From Paenibacillus alginolyticus DSM 5050 = NBRC 15375 (lineage in GTDB: Bacteria > Bacillota > Bacilli > Paenibacillales > NBRC-103111), in NCBI RefSeq assembly GCF_000422905.1, contig NZ_AUGY01000092.1, forward strand, positions 1 to 32,597: a DNA stretch of 32,597 bases, written 5' to 3'. Positions 15,920 through 24,439 of the stretch are shown here, piece after piece; position 1 is the stretch's first letter; every line of letters starts with the position of its first letter. The notes below the pieces were generated by a model. That model made no database searches and was not told where the DNA came from. It saw only the letters and a list, made by a program, of their open reading frames with translations. Position numbers and translations under genes: made by a program.

Positions 15920-16276
15920 TTGTCACAGAATAATGAAGTTTTGTTTAAAGAAATCGAAGCAGTAGTCAAAAGCACTTATTTTGAGAAAATGTTGTCGAAG
16001 CAGCAAGAATGCATTCTGGAGTTCAAAACTCGCAATGGCCACCTCTCGATGAGGTATGACAACGACGTGGAAATTCTTGTAGGTGGTTTCGAAAAAAAGA
16101 CTGTTGAAGGGATGGACCCTTCACAACTGGATTATTTCCTTGACTTGCTTCGGACAGGTCTATCCCGTCACTCGGAAGTAGGCATGAGTGACGTTATCAT
16201 CCATTCGATTTCGAAAAGAGGGAAAATAGTATACTTCACGTTGAGCGTGAAAGAGCATGTGAAGATGGGCCATTAA
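15920..16276 (+). CDS. Small protein, 118 aa, possible paralogue of the preceding gene
   Basis: TTG 15920 lies 9 nt after AAGGAGA; the GTG at 15911 abuts the site and is unlikely. After a helical N-terminus, strands (ECILEFKTRNGHLSMRY), a helix (DPSQLDYFLDLLRTGLSRH) and strands (DVIIHSISKRG, IVYFTLSVKEH) repeat the order of the 15412 product. It stands directly upstream of the T4SS promoter. A regulatory or chaperone role would fit, but nothing in the sequence shows it. Confidence 0.6.
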   Translation: MSQNNEVLFKEIEAVVKSTYFEKMLSKQQECILEFKTRNGHLSMRYDNDVEILVGGFEKKTVEGMDPSQLDYFLDLLRTGLSRHSEVGMSDVIIHSISKRGKIVYFTLSVKEHVKMGH

Positions 16277-16320
16277 TCGCTTGCGATCTTTACACTTGCA
16301 GGTTTAAGTACCGATAATTC

Positions 16321-16349
16321 TTGACATAATCGAGGTTATTTCTGATAAT
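16321..16349 (+). promoter_or_regulatory. Strong promoter of the T4SS operon
   Basis: A perfect TTGACA (16321-16326), a 17-bp spacer and GATAAT (16344-16349). The transcript would start near 16356 and meet the terminator at 16388 after about 32 nt. Confidence 0.75.
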
Positions 16350-16387
16350 AAGACTATCATCTATATATTGAACGAGATCCACGGAAG

Positions 16388-16439
16388 CACCGTTGGATTA
16401 GGCCCTCTTATGGCCTAATACCAACGGTGTTTTTTTTTT
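16388..16439 (+). terminator. Leader terminator/attenuator of the T4SS operon
   Basis: CACCGTTGG (16388-16396) pairs with CCAACGGTG (16421-16429), enclosing a second perfect stem ATTAGGCC/GGCCTAAT, and is followed by ten T. It is one of the strongest intrinsic terminators in the window and lies between the promoter and the first T4SS gene, so operon expression should need antitermination. Confidence 0.85.
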
Positions 16440-16488
16440 CGTTCAGTAAGATATTTTGAAACATACAATTCAAGGAGGATGTTAACAA

Positions 16489-16839
16489 ATGAAAGCTAAA
16501 AAGAAGTTCCTTACATCAATGGGAGCATCTATGTCTTTAATGTTGATGGGGGCTCAGTCGGTATTCGCCGCCGGTCCAGACAAAAGTATGTACGGGGATT
16601 CTACCGGGTCGACGCAGCTAGATACTGCAGGAAACACACTTCTCAAGATAGTTGGAGGAAGCGGCGCAACTGTTTTTGCTCTCGCCTTCATGATCATCGG
16701 GTTGTTTCTTGCCTTTGGCTCTTTGAATCCACAACGTGCTTCCGCACTATGGAAGGCTTTCTTTATATGTGGGGGAGCTGCTTTCATTTTCTTCATGGCA
16801 TATGCGCTGCCGGGCATGTTCAAAGGGTTAGCTGGTTAA
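16489..16839 (+). CDS. VirB2/TrbC-like pilin subunit
   Basis: The 116-residue protein has a signal peptide (MKAKKKFLTSMGASMSLMLM... with VFAA as likely cleavage site), a short polar part and two membrane helices separated by GSLNPQRASALWK. This is the usual build of VirB2/TrbC pilins, which are membrane stored and form the transfer pilus or channel. A perfect AAGGAGG lies 12 nt before the ATG. As first gene after the attenuator and with a terminator right behind it (16868), it may be made in larger amounts than the rest of the operon. Confidence 0.7.
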   Translation: MKAKKKFLTSMGASMSLMLMGAQSVFAAGPDKSMYGDSTGSTQLDTAGNTLLKIVGGSGATVFALAFMIIGLFLAFGSLNPQRASALWKAFFICGGAAFIFFMAYALPGMFKGLAG

Positions 16840-16867
16840 AGGAAATAATTGTATAACATAGCTTTTA

Positions 16868-16908
16868 GGGTGGATGCTTGCCGGCAACTCGGCTCCCACC
16901 CTTTTTTT
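16868..16908 (+). terminator. Intra-operon terminator after the pilin gene
   Basis: GGGTGG (16868-16873) pairs with CCACCC (16896-16901), with a GCCGGC-containing loop, followed by seven T. It separates the pilin gene from the remaining T4SS genes, 19 bp before the next start codon. Confidence 0.75.
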
Positions 16909-16926
16909 GTAGAGGGGATGCGGGTT

Positions 16927-17232
16927 ATGAATGAGATTATCGTACCGATCGATATTACTGCAGAGGAAAAGTCCGTTCTGGCGGTGTTCTCGATTCGGCA
17001 GTTTTTCTTTGTAGCGCCAGCTGCTGTATTTACCTTTGTTTTTTTAATGTGGGGCTTTATCCCATTAATTAATGGGCTTGCGGGATTTATCATTCGTGCC
17101 GTTATTTGTTTGTTTGTCGATTTATTTATGGTAGCATGTGCATTTCTGAAGATTGAGAAATACGAGCAGTTTTTTAACGAATTCCTCATCACGCAAATTA
17201 AATTCAAAAAGTCCCAAAAGACTTACATCTAG
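16927..17232 (+). CDS. PrgI/VirB3-like T4SS membrane protein
   Basis: The 101-residue protein begins MNEIIVPIDITAEEK and has two closely spaced membrane helices in the middle (IRQFFFVAPAAVFTFVFLMW; LAGFIIRAVICLFVDLFMVA), then a basic end. That N-terminal P-x-D-I-x-x-E-x-K and the tight hairpin are characteristic of the PrgI family of Gram-positive T4SS. The start at ATG 16927 is set by AGAGGGG 9 nt before it. Its place directly before the TrsD-like and VirB4 genes supports the call. VirB3-type proteins sit at the inner channel with VirB4. Confidence 0.75.
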   Translation: MNEIIVPIDITAEEKSVLAVFSIRQFFFVAPAAVFTFVFLMWGFIPLINGLAGFIIRAVICLFVDLFMVACAFLKIEKYEQFFNEFLITQIKFKKSQKTYI

Positions 17233-17252
17233 GGCACGGAGGCTTTGACTAA

Positions 17253-18179
17253 ATGGACATTTTTATGTTTATTTTGTTTGGATTCATGATCCTCTTCTGT
17301 ATTTTTGTCTTTTTCGCCAAACAGCGTAGGGATCGTAACGAACCCATATTCGGTTGGCAGCGAAAGCAGCATCTCCAAGAAACAGGCCAACTTACGGAAG
17401 GCGGAAAGAAGAAGAACGCAAAAGATAATGGAATGGAAACTCTTAAAGATCTGATTGGGATTGAAAAGATCGAATACGGAATATTTCGAAAGAAACATAA
17501 CGAGTTTTGTGTCGTGGTTGAGGCCGATTCAGTTAATTATGACCTCCTGAGTGAAGGCGCTCGGCAGGGGATCATCATGGGTTACAATTCATTGTTTCGC
17601 GTGATCAAGTTCCCCATTCAAATTCTTGGACAAGCGGTAACGCAGGATTTGCGCAAAGAAGAGTTGCGGTTTAAAGAGAACCTTTCGAAAGCTAATGAAC
17701 ATGTTCGAGATTACAATAACCGTGTCATTAAGCACATTAAGAACAAGTCTGAAGTAGAATTTCGTGTCACTCGAAAGGTATACTACGTTATTCCATTCGT
17801 CCCGCAGCCAAGTAAAATGGGTTCACTCACTCCAGAAAAGCGGGATGATATGATCCGCTCTAACCTACATCAACGAGCATGGACGATTATCAGCATGATT
17901 CGTCAGTGTGAAATCGAAGCAAGAGTCTTGGATAGCTTAAAGGCGATGGAGGTCGTGAAGAGGGCGATAAATCGCGATCGTATGCTTGCCCACCCGATCG
18001 ATAGTGTAGTCGAGGATGAAAAATTGTCTTCATACGTAACCTGGGATTTCACGACCGTTCCGGGATATGAAGACTTGGTGAACAATGTAGAGGAGGTGCG
18101 TACCGTTGTTGAAAACATTGTTGAAGAGGAAGAAGAAAGAGAACGAGCAGACCGATTTGTTGCAGCAGGGGGGGAATAA
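17253..18179 (+). CDS. TrsD/TraD-like T4SS protein (VirB4 N-terminal-like)
   Basis: The protein has 308 residues. One N-terminal membrane helix (FMFILFGFMILFCIFVFF) is followed by a basic linker. A soluble domain then opens DLIGIEKIEYGIFRKKHNEF and contains a conserved-looking VLEADSVNYDL-type strand-turn (VVVEADSVNYDLLSEGAR). In staphylococcal pSK41-type systems a separate TraD/TrsD gene lies between the PrgI-like and VirB4 genes, and it resembles the N-terminal part of fused VirB4 proteins. Order and size fit here. The last 74 bp overlap the start of the VirB4 gene in another frame. The C-terminus is Glu-rich. GGAGG lies about 12 nt before the ATG. Confidence 0.6.
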   Translation: MDIFMFILFGFMILFCIFVFFAKQRRDRNEPIFGWQRKQHLQETGQLTEGGKKKNAKDNGMETLKDLIGIEKIEYGIFRKKHNEFCVVVEADSVNYDLLSEGARQGIIMGYNSLFRVIKFPIQILGQAVTQDLRKEELRFKENLSKANEHVRDYNNRVIKHIKNKSEVEFRVTRKVYYVIPFVPQPSKMGSLTPEKRDDMIRSNLHQRAWTIISMIRQCEIEARVLDSLKAMEVVKRAINRDRMLAHPIDSVVEDEKLSSYVTWDFTTVPGYEDLVNNVEEVRTVVENIVEEEEERERADRFVAAGGE

Positions 18180-20115
18180 CGAAGAACGTGACCTTGAGTA
18201 CCCTTCTCTCGTTGATAACATGCTTAATGACGGGCTCACATTCCATCGAGATCATTTCGTTATCCAGACAGGTCTTGGCAATATCAAATATGCCAGATCC
18301 ATCTTTGTTAAGCCCTCCGGATATCCCCGAACAGTAAGGATTGGTTGGCTCGAGAATTTGTTCTCAGGCGATGATGTCGATGTTTCGGTACATATCGATC
18401 CTCTCGACAGAAACTCTGCAATTAAAAAGTTGCAGGATAAGATTGACGAACTAGCGGTGGTTATGTACTCCGCTCAAAAACGCGGTGATCAAGCCAAGTA
18501 CGATGACGCCTATCAGAAGTCTGAAGATACGAAGATTATTCAGCGCGAAATAAAAAATAACACAAATGGTTTGTTTTATGTCTCTATTCAAGCGACTGTT
18601 TATGCAAACAGCTTAGATGAGCTAAATGCAAAGTGCGTTGAGCTCGAAAGTATTGTGGGCGGCGAGTCTATAGAGATATTGAATGCCTACGGCCGGCAGA
18701 AAGAAGGCTTTCTATCGTGTATGCCACTGGGGAAGAATTATTTGTCCAAATCAGATAGGAATCTAGACCAGCGCAGTTTAACTGCAATATTCCCACATGC
18801 TTCCTCAAAGCTCAATCATCAAGGCGGATTTCCGATCGGCCGCTCGGGGCGTGATTACGTCTATTACAACAATTTTGATCCGAGCTTAAATAACTATTCA
18901 GTGGGGATTTTCGGAGCATCTGGATCAGGGAAATCTGTTCTGGTAAAACAGTTTATCGCACGTGGATTCGCCGATGGCATCACTAAAAACGTCATTATTG
19001 ACGTTGAGCCGGAATACGTGGAATTAACGAAGGCCCTAGGTGGGGTTGTTATTCCTATCTATCCGACGAATTCGGAAATCGCGAGTCGAATTAATCCTCT
19101 CGATATTTATGTTGAGAAAGAGGTCTTTAATAAAGGGACACCGGATGAATACGTCGTTGATAAGGTAAATATCAACGAGAAAGTTAAGGAAGCCATTGAA
19201 TTTTTCAAAATCATGAAGCAATCCGTTAATGGTTTTGAGACAATGCTAGGTGCAGTTGAGCTAGGCGTCCTTAACGATATTTTGGTTGAAGCCTATAAAG
19301 GCCGGGGCATTACGGAGGATCCAGACTCCATTTATGAGCAGGTACAGTCCATCGATGATTATGGGCAAATCACCTATGAAAAGAAGTACCTGGAAATGCC
19401 AACGATTTCCGAAATCCTTCATCAGCTAAAGAGTTACTTAGAAAAAGGTTATACGGAACTGAAAGAACTCACCATGATTGTTGAACTCTTTACAGCAGGC
19501 CGAGCCTTCGGCATGTTTGATGGACAAACACACATTGTTTCCGAAGGAAATAACGTAACTTTGGACGAGGCCCCTGTCATTACATTCGATATCAGCCGGC
19601 TCTCTCAAAATGGCATAGAGCGCCCACTCGCAATGCACGTTATCACTACATGGGTTTGGGGAAGATTTATTACCTCTAACCCGAAGGCAAAGAAGCGCGT
19701 GCTGATTGATGAGGCATGGCAGCAGATCGCATACAAATCCATGATGTCGTGGCTCAAGGTTCTTTCCCTTCGGGGACGGAAATGGAATACATCTCTAACG
19801 CTTGTTTCTCAGCGATATGAAATGTTTGATCGGGATGAAACAGCACGGGATGTTGTTTCACAATTTGACACCATTTGTTTCTTGCGTCAAGCGGATCAAG
19901 ATATAGATCCGATTCTACGAACGTTCCGACTTTCCGGCGGGGTAGGGGAGATGATCCGTACATTCTCTACCGGTGAAGTTCTAATGAAGGCGAATAAGCA
20001 GATCGTTCATTTCATGTCCGAACCGACGCCTGAAGAATGGGTATATCTCAACACTAACCAGAATGTTCAGATGGGTCGTGTACGAAGTGAGCGAAAAGAG
20101 GGTGCGGCTTCTTGA
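18106..20115 (+). CDS. virB4-like: VirB4/TraE-family T4SS ATPase
   Basis: This 669-residue ATPase powers the secretion channel from the cytoplasmic face of the membrane. Walker A GASGSGKS is at about 270-277, preceded by YYNNFDPSLNNYSVGIFG, and Walker B VLIDEAW is at about 532-538. SLRGRKWNTSLTLVSQ and FLRQADQD follow, all typical of VirB4/TraC/TrsE. The N-terminal region (residues 1-260) contains the family's ferredoxin-like part. The start is TTG 18106 (or TTG 18109), placed 7 nt after a perfect AGGAGGTG that lies inside the preceding gene, so translation of the two is probably coupled. The stop TGA overlaps the next gene's TTG start. Confidence 0.92.
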   Translation: MLKTLLKRKKKENEQTDLLQQGGNNEERDLEYPSLVDNMLNDGLTFHRDHFVIQTGLGNIKYARSIFVKPSGYPRTVRIGWLENLFSGDDVDVSVHIDPLDRNSAIKKLQDKIDELAVVMYSAQKRGDQAKYDDAYQKSEDTKIIQREIKNNTNGLFYVSIQATVYANSLDELNAKCVELESIVGGESIEILNAYGRQKEGFLSCMPLGKNYLSKSDRNLDQRSLTAIFPHASSKLNHQGGFPIGRSGRDYVYYNNFDPSLNNYSVGIFGASGSGKSVLVKQFIARGFADGITKNVIIDVEPEYVELTKALGGVVIPIYPTNSEIASRINPLDIYVEKEVFNKGTPDEYVVDKVNINEKVKEAIEFFKIMKQSVNGFETMLGAVELGVLNDILVEAYKGRGITEDPDSIYEQVQSIDDYGQITYEKKYLEMPTISEILHQLKSYLEKGYTELKELTMIVELFTAGRAFGMFDGQTHIVSEGNNVTLDEAPVITFDISRLSQNGIERPLAMHVITTWVWGRFITSNPKAKKRVLIDEAWQQIAYKSMMSWLKVLSLRGRKWNTSLTLVSQRYEMFDRDETARDVVSQFDTICFLRQADQDIDPILRTFRLSGGVGEMIRTFSTGEVLMKANKQIVHFMSEPTPEEWVYLNTNQNVQMGRVRSERKEGAAS

Positions 20116-22310
20116 CCTGCGTGACACAAAGAAAACCACTATGGAGGAGATACGTGGCTATTTCCCTCCTCTTATGTTGTTTAATGGTGTTTGGTTTCGG
20201 CACAGTTGCTTTAGCTGCTGGTGAGACTACGACATCATTTCAAGACAGCAATTTCCAGGCCCAAATGCAAAAGTCTATGGACGAGGCAAACTTCTTTGAG
20301 AGAGCAGTAATGGGGATGGTCAACGGGCTATTTAAAATTGCTGGTATAGCCCCAATTCCCGATCTTATATTTGGAAACCCATATAAGTCTTGGGGGATTA
20401 CGAATGGAGGCGAGCTGCAATACAATCTGTTCTACCAGAGAGAAATGGACATGATTATAAACCCACTGATAGGGGCGTTCGCATCGGCATATGTTACGTT
20501 TACTGCACTCTCCATTATGCTCTCTAGTCTAAAGATGGGGGTGAAAGCTCATAGCCCGCAAGCAAGGGCTGACTTTTGGCAGGACCTCCAAATGTGGATT
20601 GCATCCGCTTTGTTTATGGCGGCATTCTGGTTCTTTTTCAAAACAATAGTAGCAATGAATGATGCCATTGTTGGTACCATTGGAATCACAATGGCAGGTA
20701 ACGGTTTGAACAGCAATAGTGTTTCAATTATTGCGGCAGCCAGTACAAATTCTGGTGTCTTTGGCTTAGGGGACGTTATCATCTACCTAGGTGAATGGGT
20801 TTTAACCGTAATGCTTAATTTCATCTATATCTCCAGGAAAATCGTTATCATCTTCTTGGTTCTGCTTGCCCCGTTCGCTGCTTATTCGCTAATGTTCGCA
20901 CGCACTCGTCATTTCTTTGGAACATGGGTAAAGGAACTGCTTGGAAACATTTTTCTGCCATGTATTCACGGCCTTATTATTTATACGTTTGCCAGCCTAT
21001 CGTCACTTGGCGCGGGAACATTTTTCAAGCTTGGTATGCTGATCATGTTCATTCCTGCTTCAGGAATTGTAAGTAAGTGGCTCCAACTCGGGGATAGCGG
21101 TTCGAAACTTGGCGGTGCACTCACCATGGCCGGCATGTCCGGGGTTGCAGGGGCGATGGTTCTTGGGCGAGGCGCTGTGCAAATGGCGGGAGGAATCCGA
21201 CGCGGAGGCAGCGCTAATACATCCGCTGGAGGCCCAGAGAGCTTTGGCGCATCAGGGAACGATTACCAAACCTCTGCTGAGGCATTAAAGGGGACGGTCT
21301 TGGAGTCCACTGGCAGAAGATCTACAGCATCAGGAAGAGCGATGAACATGGCTAAAAATTCAGCTGCTGTCGTCGGTGGAACAGTCGGCGCACTTGCGGG
21401 AATGGTAGCAGGACCGGGTGGCGCTGTTGTCGGAGGTATGCTTGGATCCAAAGTTGGCGGGGGATTGGTTACGGCAGGAGGCAATTTGGTTTCAGGCGGG
21501 ATCGATGCGGGCAAGGCGGTATTTGGCAGCGATGGTCTGGTCAGTTTGGTCAAGAGCGGTGATTGGTCTACCAATCTCTCACAACGTCGTCATGCACTAG
21601 GAAACTTGGGTCAGTCTCTTGGAACGATGGTTGGCGGGCAACTAGGCGGAACGGCCGGACGTGCTGCCGGTAATGCACTTTCCATGGCTACGCGCAGGAG
21701 GGTACAGACGGAACAGTTTGGCGGCATGACGCCACAAGATTATGCGCAAAAGTTCCCTGACGCCGATATTTACTGGAAGGCTGATTCAAAAAAATCAGGT
21801 TTCTACATGAACCGAAATGGTCAAGAATCACTTGTTTCCACTCTCGGTGGCGGGGTCGCCGGCTTGAATAATCCGGTATTCGTACCTTTCAAAACTCCAA
21901 CAAGAGGTGCAACCGTTACCCGAAGCGCAAATGGTTCTTATTCGATGGCAACGCCGAACCCGTATGCAGGGGAAGCTGGTCAAAGTGCATCAATCTCGAC
22001 GGCTGGACTCAAAGGTTCTACTGAATCCTTCCTACGTACCGGTGAAGCCTATACGATGGACAGCAATGGGCAGCGATATAGCTTTGGAGGGCTGGATGCT
22101 TCTTCAATCAACGTCGATTCATATTTCACACACAGCGCACCTGGAGTAAAAACTGGCAGTACGACAGGCCGAGCGTTGGACAAAGTAATAGGTACTCCTT
22201 CGGTTGATGATTTCCGGAAACGGGAGGCATATACCGCGAAGTTAGGTCAAATTGCTAAGGATTATAAAACGGCCCCTGCCGGATCTTCTCGCGTTAAGGG
22301 TATTGTGTAG
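20112..22310 (+). CDS. VirB6/TrbL-like polytopic T4SS membrane protein
   Basis: The 732-residue protein begins with a signal-like helix after a basic stretch (RKPLWRRYVAIS). It has about six membrane helices between residues 100 and 330, including the block VVLTVMLNFIYISRKIVIIFL-type core and a long glycine/alanine-rich helix region (350-480). A soluble Ser/Thr/Gly-rich tail follows to the end. This plan matches VirB6/TrbL/TraL proteins of Gram-positive systems, which build the inner-membrane channel. Two starts are possible: TTG 20112, overlapping the VirB4 stop and keeping a basic n-region, or GTG 20154 with GGAGGAG 5 nt before it. The tail may reach the wall. Confidence 0.7.
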   Translation: MTCVTQRKPLWRRYVAISLLLCCLMVFGFGTVALAAGETTTSFQDSNFQAQMQKSMDEANFFERAVMGMVNGLFKIAGIAPIPDLIFGNPYKSWGITNGGELQYNLFYQREMDMIINPLIGAFASAYVTFTALSIMLSSLKMGVKAHSPQARADFWQDLQMWIASALFMAAFWFFFKTIVAMNDAIVGTIGITMAGNGLNSNSVSIIAAASTNSGVFGLGDVIIYLGEWVLTVMLNFIYISRKIVIIFLVLLAPFAAYSLMFARTRHFFGTWVKELLGNIFLPCIHGLIIYTFASLSSLGAGTFFKLGMLIMFIPASGIVSKWLQLGDSGSKLGGALTMAGMSGVAGAMVLGRGAVQMAGGIRRGGSANTSAGGPESFGASGNDYQTSAEALKGTVLESTGRRSTASGRAMNMAKNSAAVVGGTVGALAGMVAGPGGAVVGGMLGSKVGGGLVTAGGNLVSGGIDAGKAVFGSDGLVSLVKSGDWSTNLSQRRHALGNLGQSLGTMVGGQLGGTAGRAAGNALSMATRRRVQTEQFGGMTPQDYAQKFPDADIYWKADSKKSGFYMNRNGQESLVSTLGGGVAGLNNPVFVPFKTPTRGATVTRSANGSYSMATPNPYAGEAGQSASISTAGLKGSTESFLRTGEAYTMDSNGQRYSFGGLDASSINVDSYFTHSAPGVKTGSTTGRALDKVIGTPSVDDFRKREAYTAKLGQIAKDYKTAPAGSSRVKGIV

Positions 22311-22333
22311 TCCTTTTCTAAGCGCAGGAGGTG

Positions 22334-23842
22334 ATGAATATTTCTTCTCAAGAATTGGGGCAGCAAGCGGCCGGGCAAGCGGGGAAATTCGGCAAAAAAG
22401 CGGGCGGTAAACTCGCCCGTAAAGCGGCCGGAAAGGCTGCAAAGGCAATCAAGAAGCTTGTAATAAACATCGTCAAGAAGTTTGTTGCGGCTGCAGTAAA
22501 GGCGGTAATCGCTACTTTTGGTATAGAAATAATTGCGGTATTACTAGCTCTCCTCATATTCTCAGCGATCCTGATGTCGATTTCCTCTTCAGATTGGTTC
22601 TTAAAAGGGGGGCAACGAAATGCTTCCGAGGAGTCTGCCGATCGTCGGTACGAGCAAGTGTTCAGAAACCTCGCAGATCAAAGTGTTGCTCCAATCGATA
22701 GTGAGGAAGCAAGTGAATCGTGGAAGGAAACTCTGAAGAACCTGGTAAAGCCTAATTGGGCAATCCCTGCCTCCTTGGCTCGATATAAGATCTCACATAC
22801 TGACTCAAAAGTTATGCTACCGGATGCAAAGGAAGTATTCAAAAATCTTGAGCCGACGTTCTCATACAAAACTATCGATAATGATATGAAGTACACTAAA
22901 TCTATCACTGCATGCTATCACGAGGAATCATACACGGATGATGAGGGAATAGAGCATACAAGAACTGTTGACGACCCTCCTACCGAATCCGTTTCATCTA
23001 GCAAGATGCCGGCAAGAAAAATCATGTCAGGAGTAGAGACCCGGTATGGTACTACAGAAATCCCTTCAGTGAAAAGGTATTTTCCGGGAGGTACAATTGA
23101 GCCAAATGGCCAGTGGGAATACAGCGGTTCATCAAGCAGCGGAAATTGTACAACTATTACCTATATTCAGTGGGAGAAGACAATGATAGATGATCGTGGC
23201 GTTCCGGAGATACAGTACGACGCTGTCCTGTTCAAGAACTATCTGATTTCCCGCGGGGTAAAAGAGCGCAATTTGAATGAATATTATGAATATGTAAAAG
23301 CAACTGACCCCTACTTCCCTATTGAGCTCTATAACGGAAAGTACGCAGATAGTGGTGGTGGCGGTTACTCCAATGCGGATTACACATTTAATGGGAAAGC
23401 CGTGGATGGATGGGTATGGCCTATCGCAATTGATTACCGAGGCATAAACAGCGGATTTGGACCACGCTGGGGTACTTTCCATTATGGTGTAGACCTCGGC
23501 GGTCGGGGATGGCCAAACGCACCTATTCTCGCAGCTAAAGATGGGCTTGTTATATGGGCCGGAGCAATGGGGACTTACGGCAATATTGTGATCATAGCTC
23601 ATGACGACGGGTTGCAGACTCGTTATGCTCATATGAGCTCCGTAACTGTAAAAGTAAGCGATCAGGTAAAGGCTGGACAACAGATTGGCAAACAAGGTTC
23701 AACAGGAGACTCGACTGGACCACACCTTCACTTTGAGGTTGCAATTCCCAACAAAAAAAATCCGTTTGGGCGAATGGCAGAAGCGGAAAAAGCATTTAAC
23801 CCAATGATTTTCTTAGGCCCGATTAAGGATAAAGGAGGGTGA
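22334..23842 (+). CDS. Membrane-anchored M23 peptidase of the T4SS (VirB1 analogue)
   Basis: The 502-residue protein starts with a Lys/Gly/Ala-rich amphipathic region (QAAGQAGKFGKKAGGKLARK). One membrane helix follows (IEIIAVLLALLIFSAILM), then a 280-residue linker domain and a C-terminal lysostaphin-type M23 domain. The zinc ligands are visible: HYGVD (His at 383, Asp at 387) and HLHFE (His 464, His 466). Such enzymes cut peptidoglycan cross-bridges so that the transfer channel can cross the wall. AGGAGG (22326-22331) is unusually close to ATG 22334, with only 2 nt between them; the GTG at 22331 overlaps it. The last bases overlap the ribosome site of the next gene. Confidence 0.85.
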   Translation: MNISSQELGQQAAGQAGKFGKKAGGKLARKAAGKAAKAIKKLVINIVKKFVAAAVKAVIATFGIEIIAVLLALLIFSAILMSISSSDWFLKGGQRNASEESADRRYEQVFRNLADQSVAPIDSEEASESWKETLKNLVKPNWAIPASLARYKISHTDSKVMLPDAKEVFKNLEPTFSYKTIDNDMKYTKSITACYHEESYTDDEGIEHTRTVDDPPTESVSSSKMPARKIMSGVETRYGTTEIPSVKRYFPGGTIEPNGQWEYSGSSSSGNCTTITYIQWEKTMIDDRGVPEIQYDAVLFKNYLISRGVKERNLNEYYEYVKATDPYFPIELYNGKYADSGGGGYSNADYTFNGKAVDGWVWPIAIDYRGINSGFGPRWGTFHYGVDLGGRGWPNAPILAAKDGLVIWAGAMGTYGNIVIIAHDDGLQTRYAHMSSVTVKVSDQVKAGQQIGKQGSTGDSTGPHLHFEVAIPNKKNPFGRMAEAEKAFNPMIFLGPIKDKGG

Positions 23843-23847
23843 TTCAG

Positions 23848-24342
23848 GTGTCAGAACTAGATCGTGTAGGTAATAATGTCAATGTGTTATTCCAAAAGTT
23901 TGTCGGATTCATGCAGGATACCGGCATCATTTTTATGGCACTATTGGCTTTATTTGGACTCCTATTATTTCTGGTTTCAGGAAAAAACCCAATTGTTAAG
24001 CGGGTTGGAATGATGATGAGTATCGTTTTTGGAGTGTTCATATTTGTATTTGCTTATATGCCGGTCCTGTATTACTACTACACAGGTGGTGAACCTGCTC
24101 CTGCGAATACAAAAATCGAAGAGGTGTTCGTCACAACGCATTCAGGGCTTTCCAGAATGTTTAAAGTTCTTTTGATAATCGGGATTCCAGTTGCGGTGAC
24201 TGTCATGTTATTAGGTCTTCTCATTCGGGGACTTGGGGCCAATAATCCCATGTCGAAAAGAAGGGGCATCGGCATGGTCATGCTTTCCCCGATCATTCTG
24301 TTCTTGCTCTATATCATCCCTAATGTCCTTCATTTTCTGTAG
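23848..24342 (+). CDS. Four-helix membrane protein made of two pilin-like units
   Basis: GTG 23848 is chosen because AAGGAGG ends 10 nt before it. The 164-residue protein has two similar halves. Each has a membrane helix, a loop with N-P and basic residues (GKNPIVKRVG; ANNPMSKRRG), and a second helix ending in Tyr-Pro or Tyr-x-x-Pro. The same unit makes up the VirB2-like protein at 16489 (loop GSLNPQRAS). It may be a fused minor pilin or a channel component. It is the last gene of the T4SS block; no terminator is seen directly after it. Confidence 0.65.
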   Translation: MSELDRVGNNVNVLFQKFVGFMQDTGIIFMALLALFGLLLFLVSGKNPIVKRVGMMMSIVFGVFIFVFAYMPVLYYYYTGGEPAPANTKIEEVFVTTHSGLSRMFKVLLIIGIPVAVTVMLLGLLIRGLGANNPMSKRRGIGMVMLSPIILFLLYIIPNVLHFL

Positions 24343-24367
24343 TAGTTGTTCAGTGTAAATAAACTGG

Positions 24368-24413
24368 TGTCGAAATCTGGAAGGGCTTTTAGTAATATGA
24401 GTATTCGTATACT
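24368..24413 (+). promoter_or_regulatory. Possible Spo0A-controlled promoter
   Basis: TGTCGAA (24368-24374) matches the 0A box. TATACT (24408-24413) could be a -10 box, with a poor -35 (GCTTTT at 24385). The box would be centred about 49 bp before the start, a spacing seen at Spo0A-activated promoters. AGTAT/ATACT forms a small dyad over the -10. Confidence 0.3.
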
Positions 24414-24439
24414 ACTTGTTAAGGGAGATTGAAATTGAT

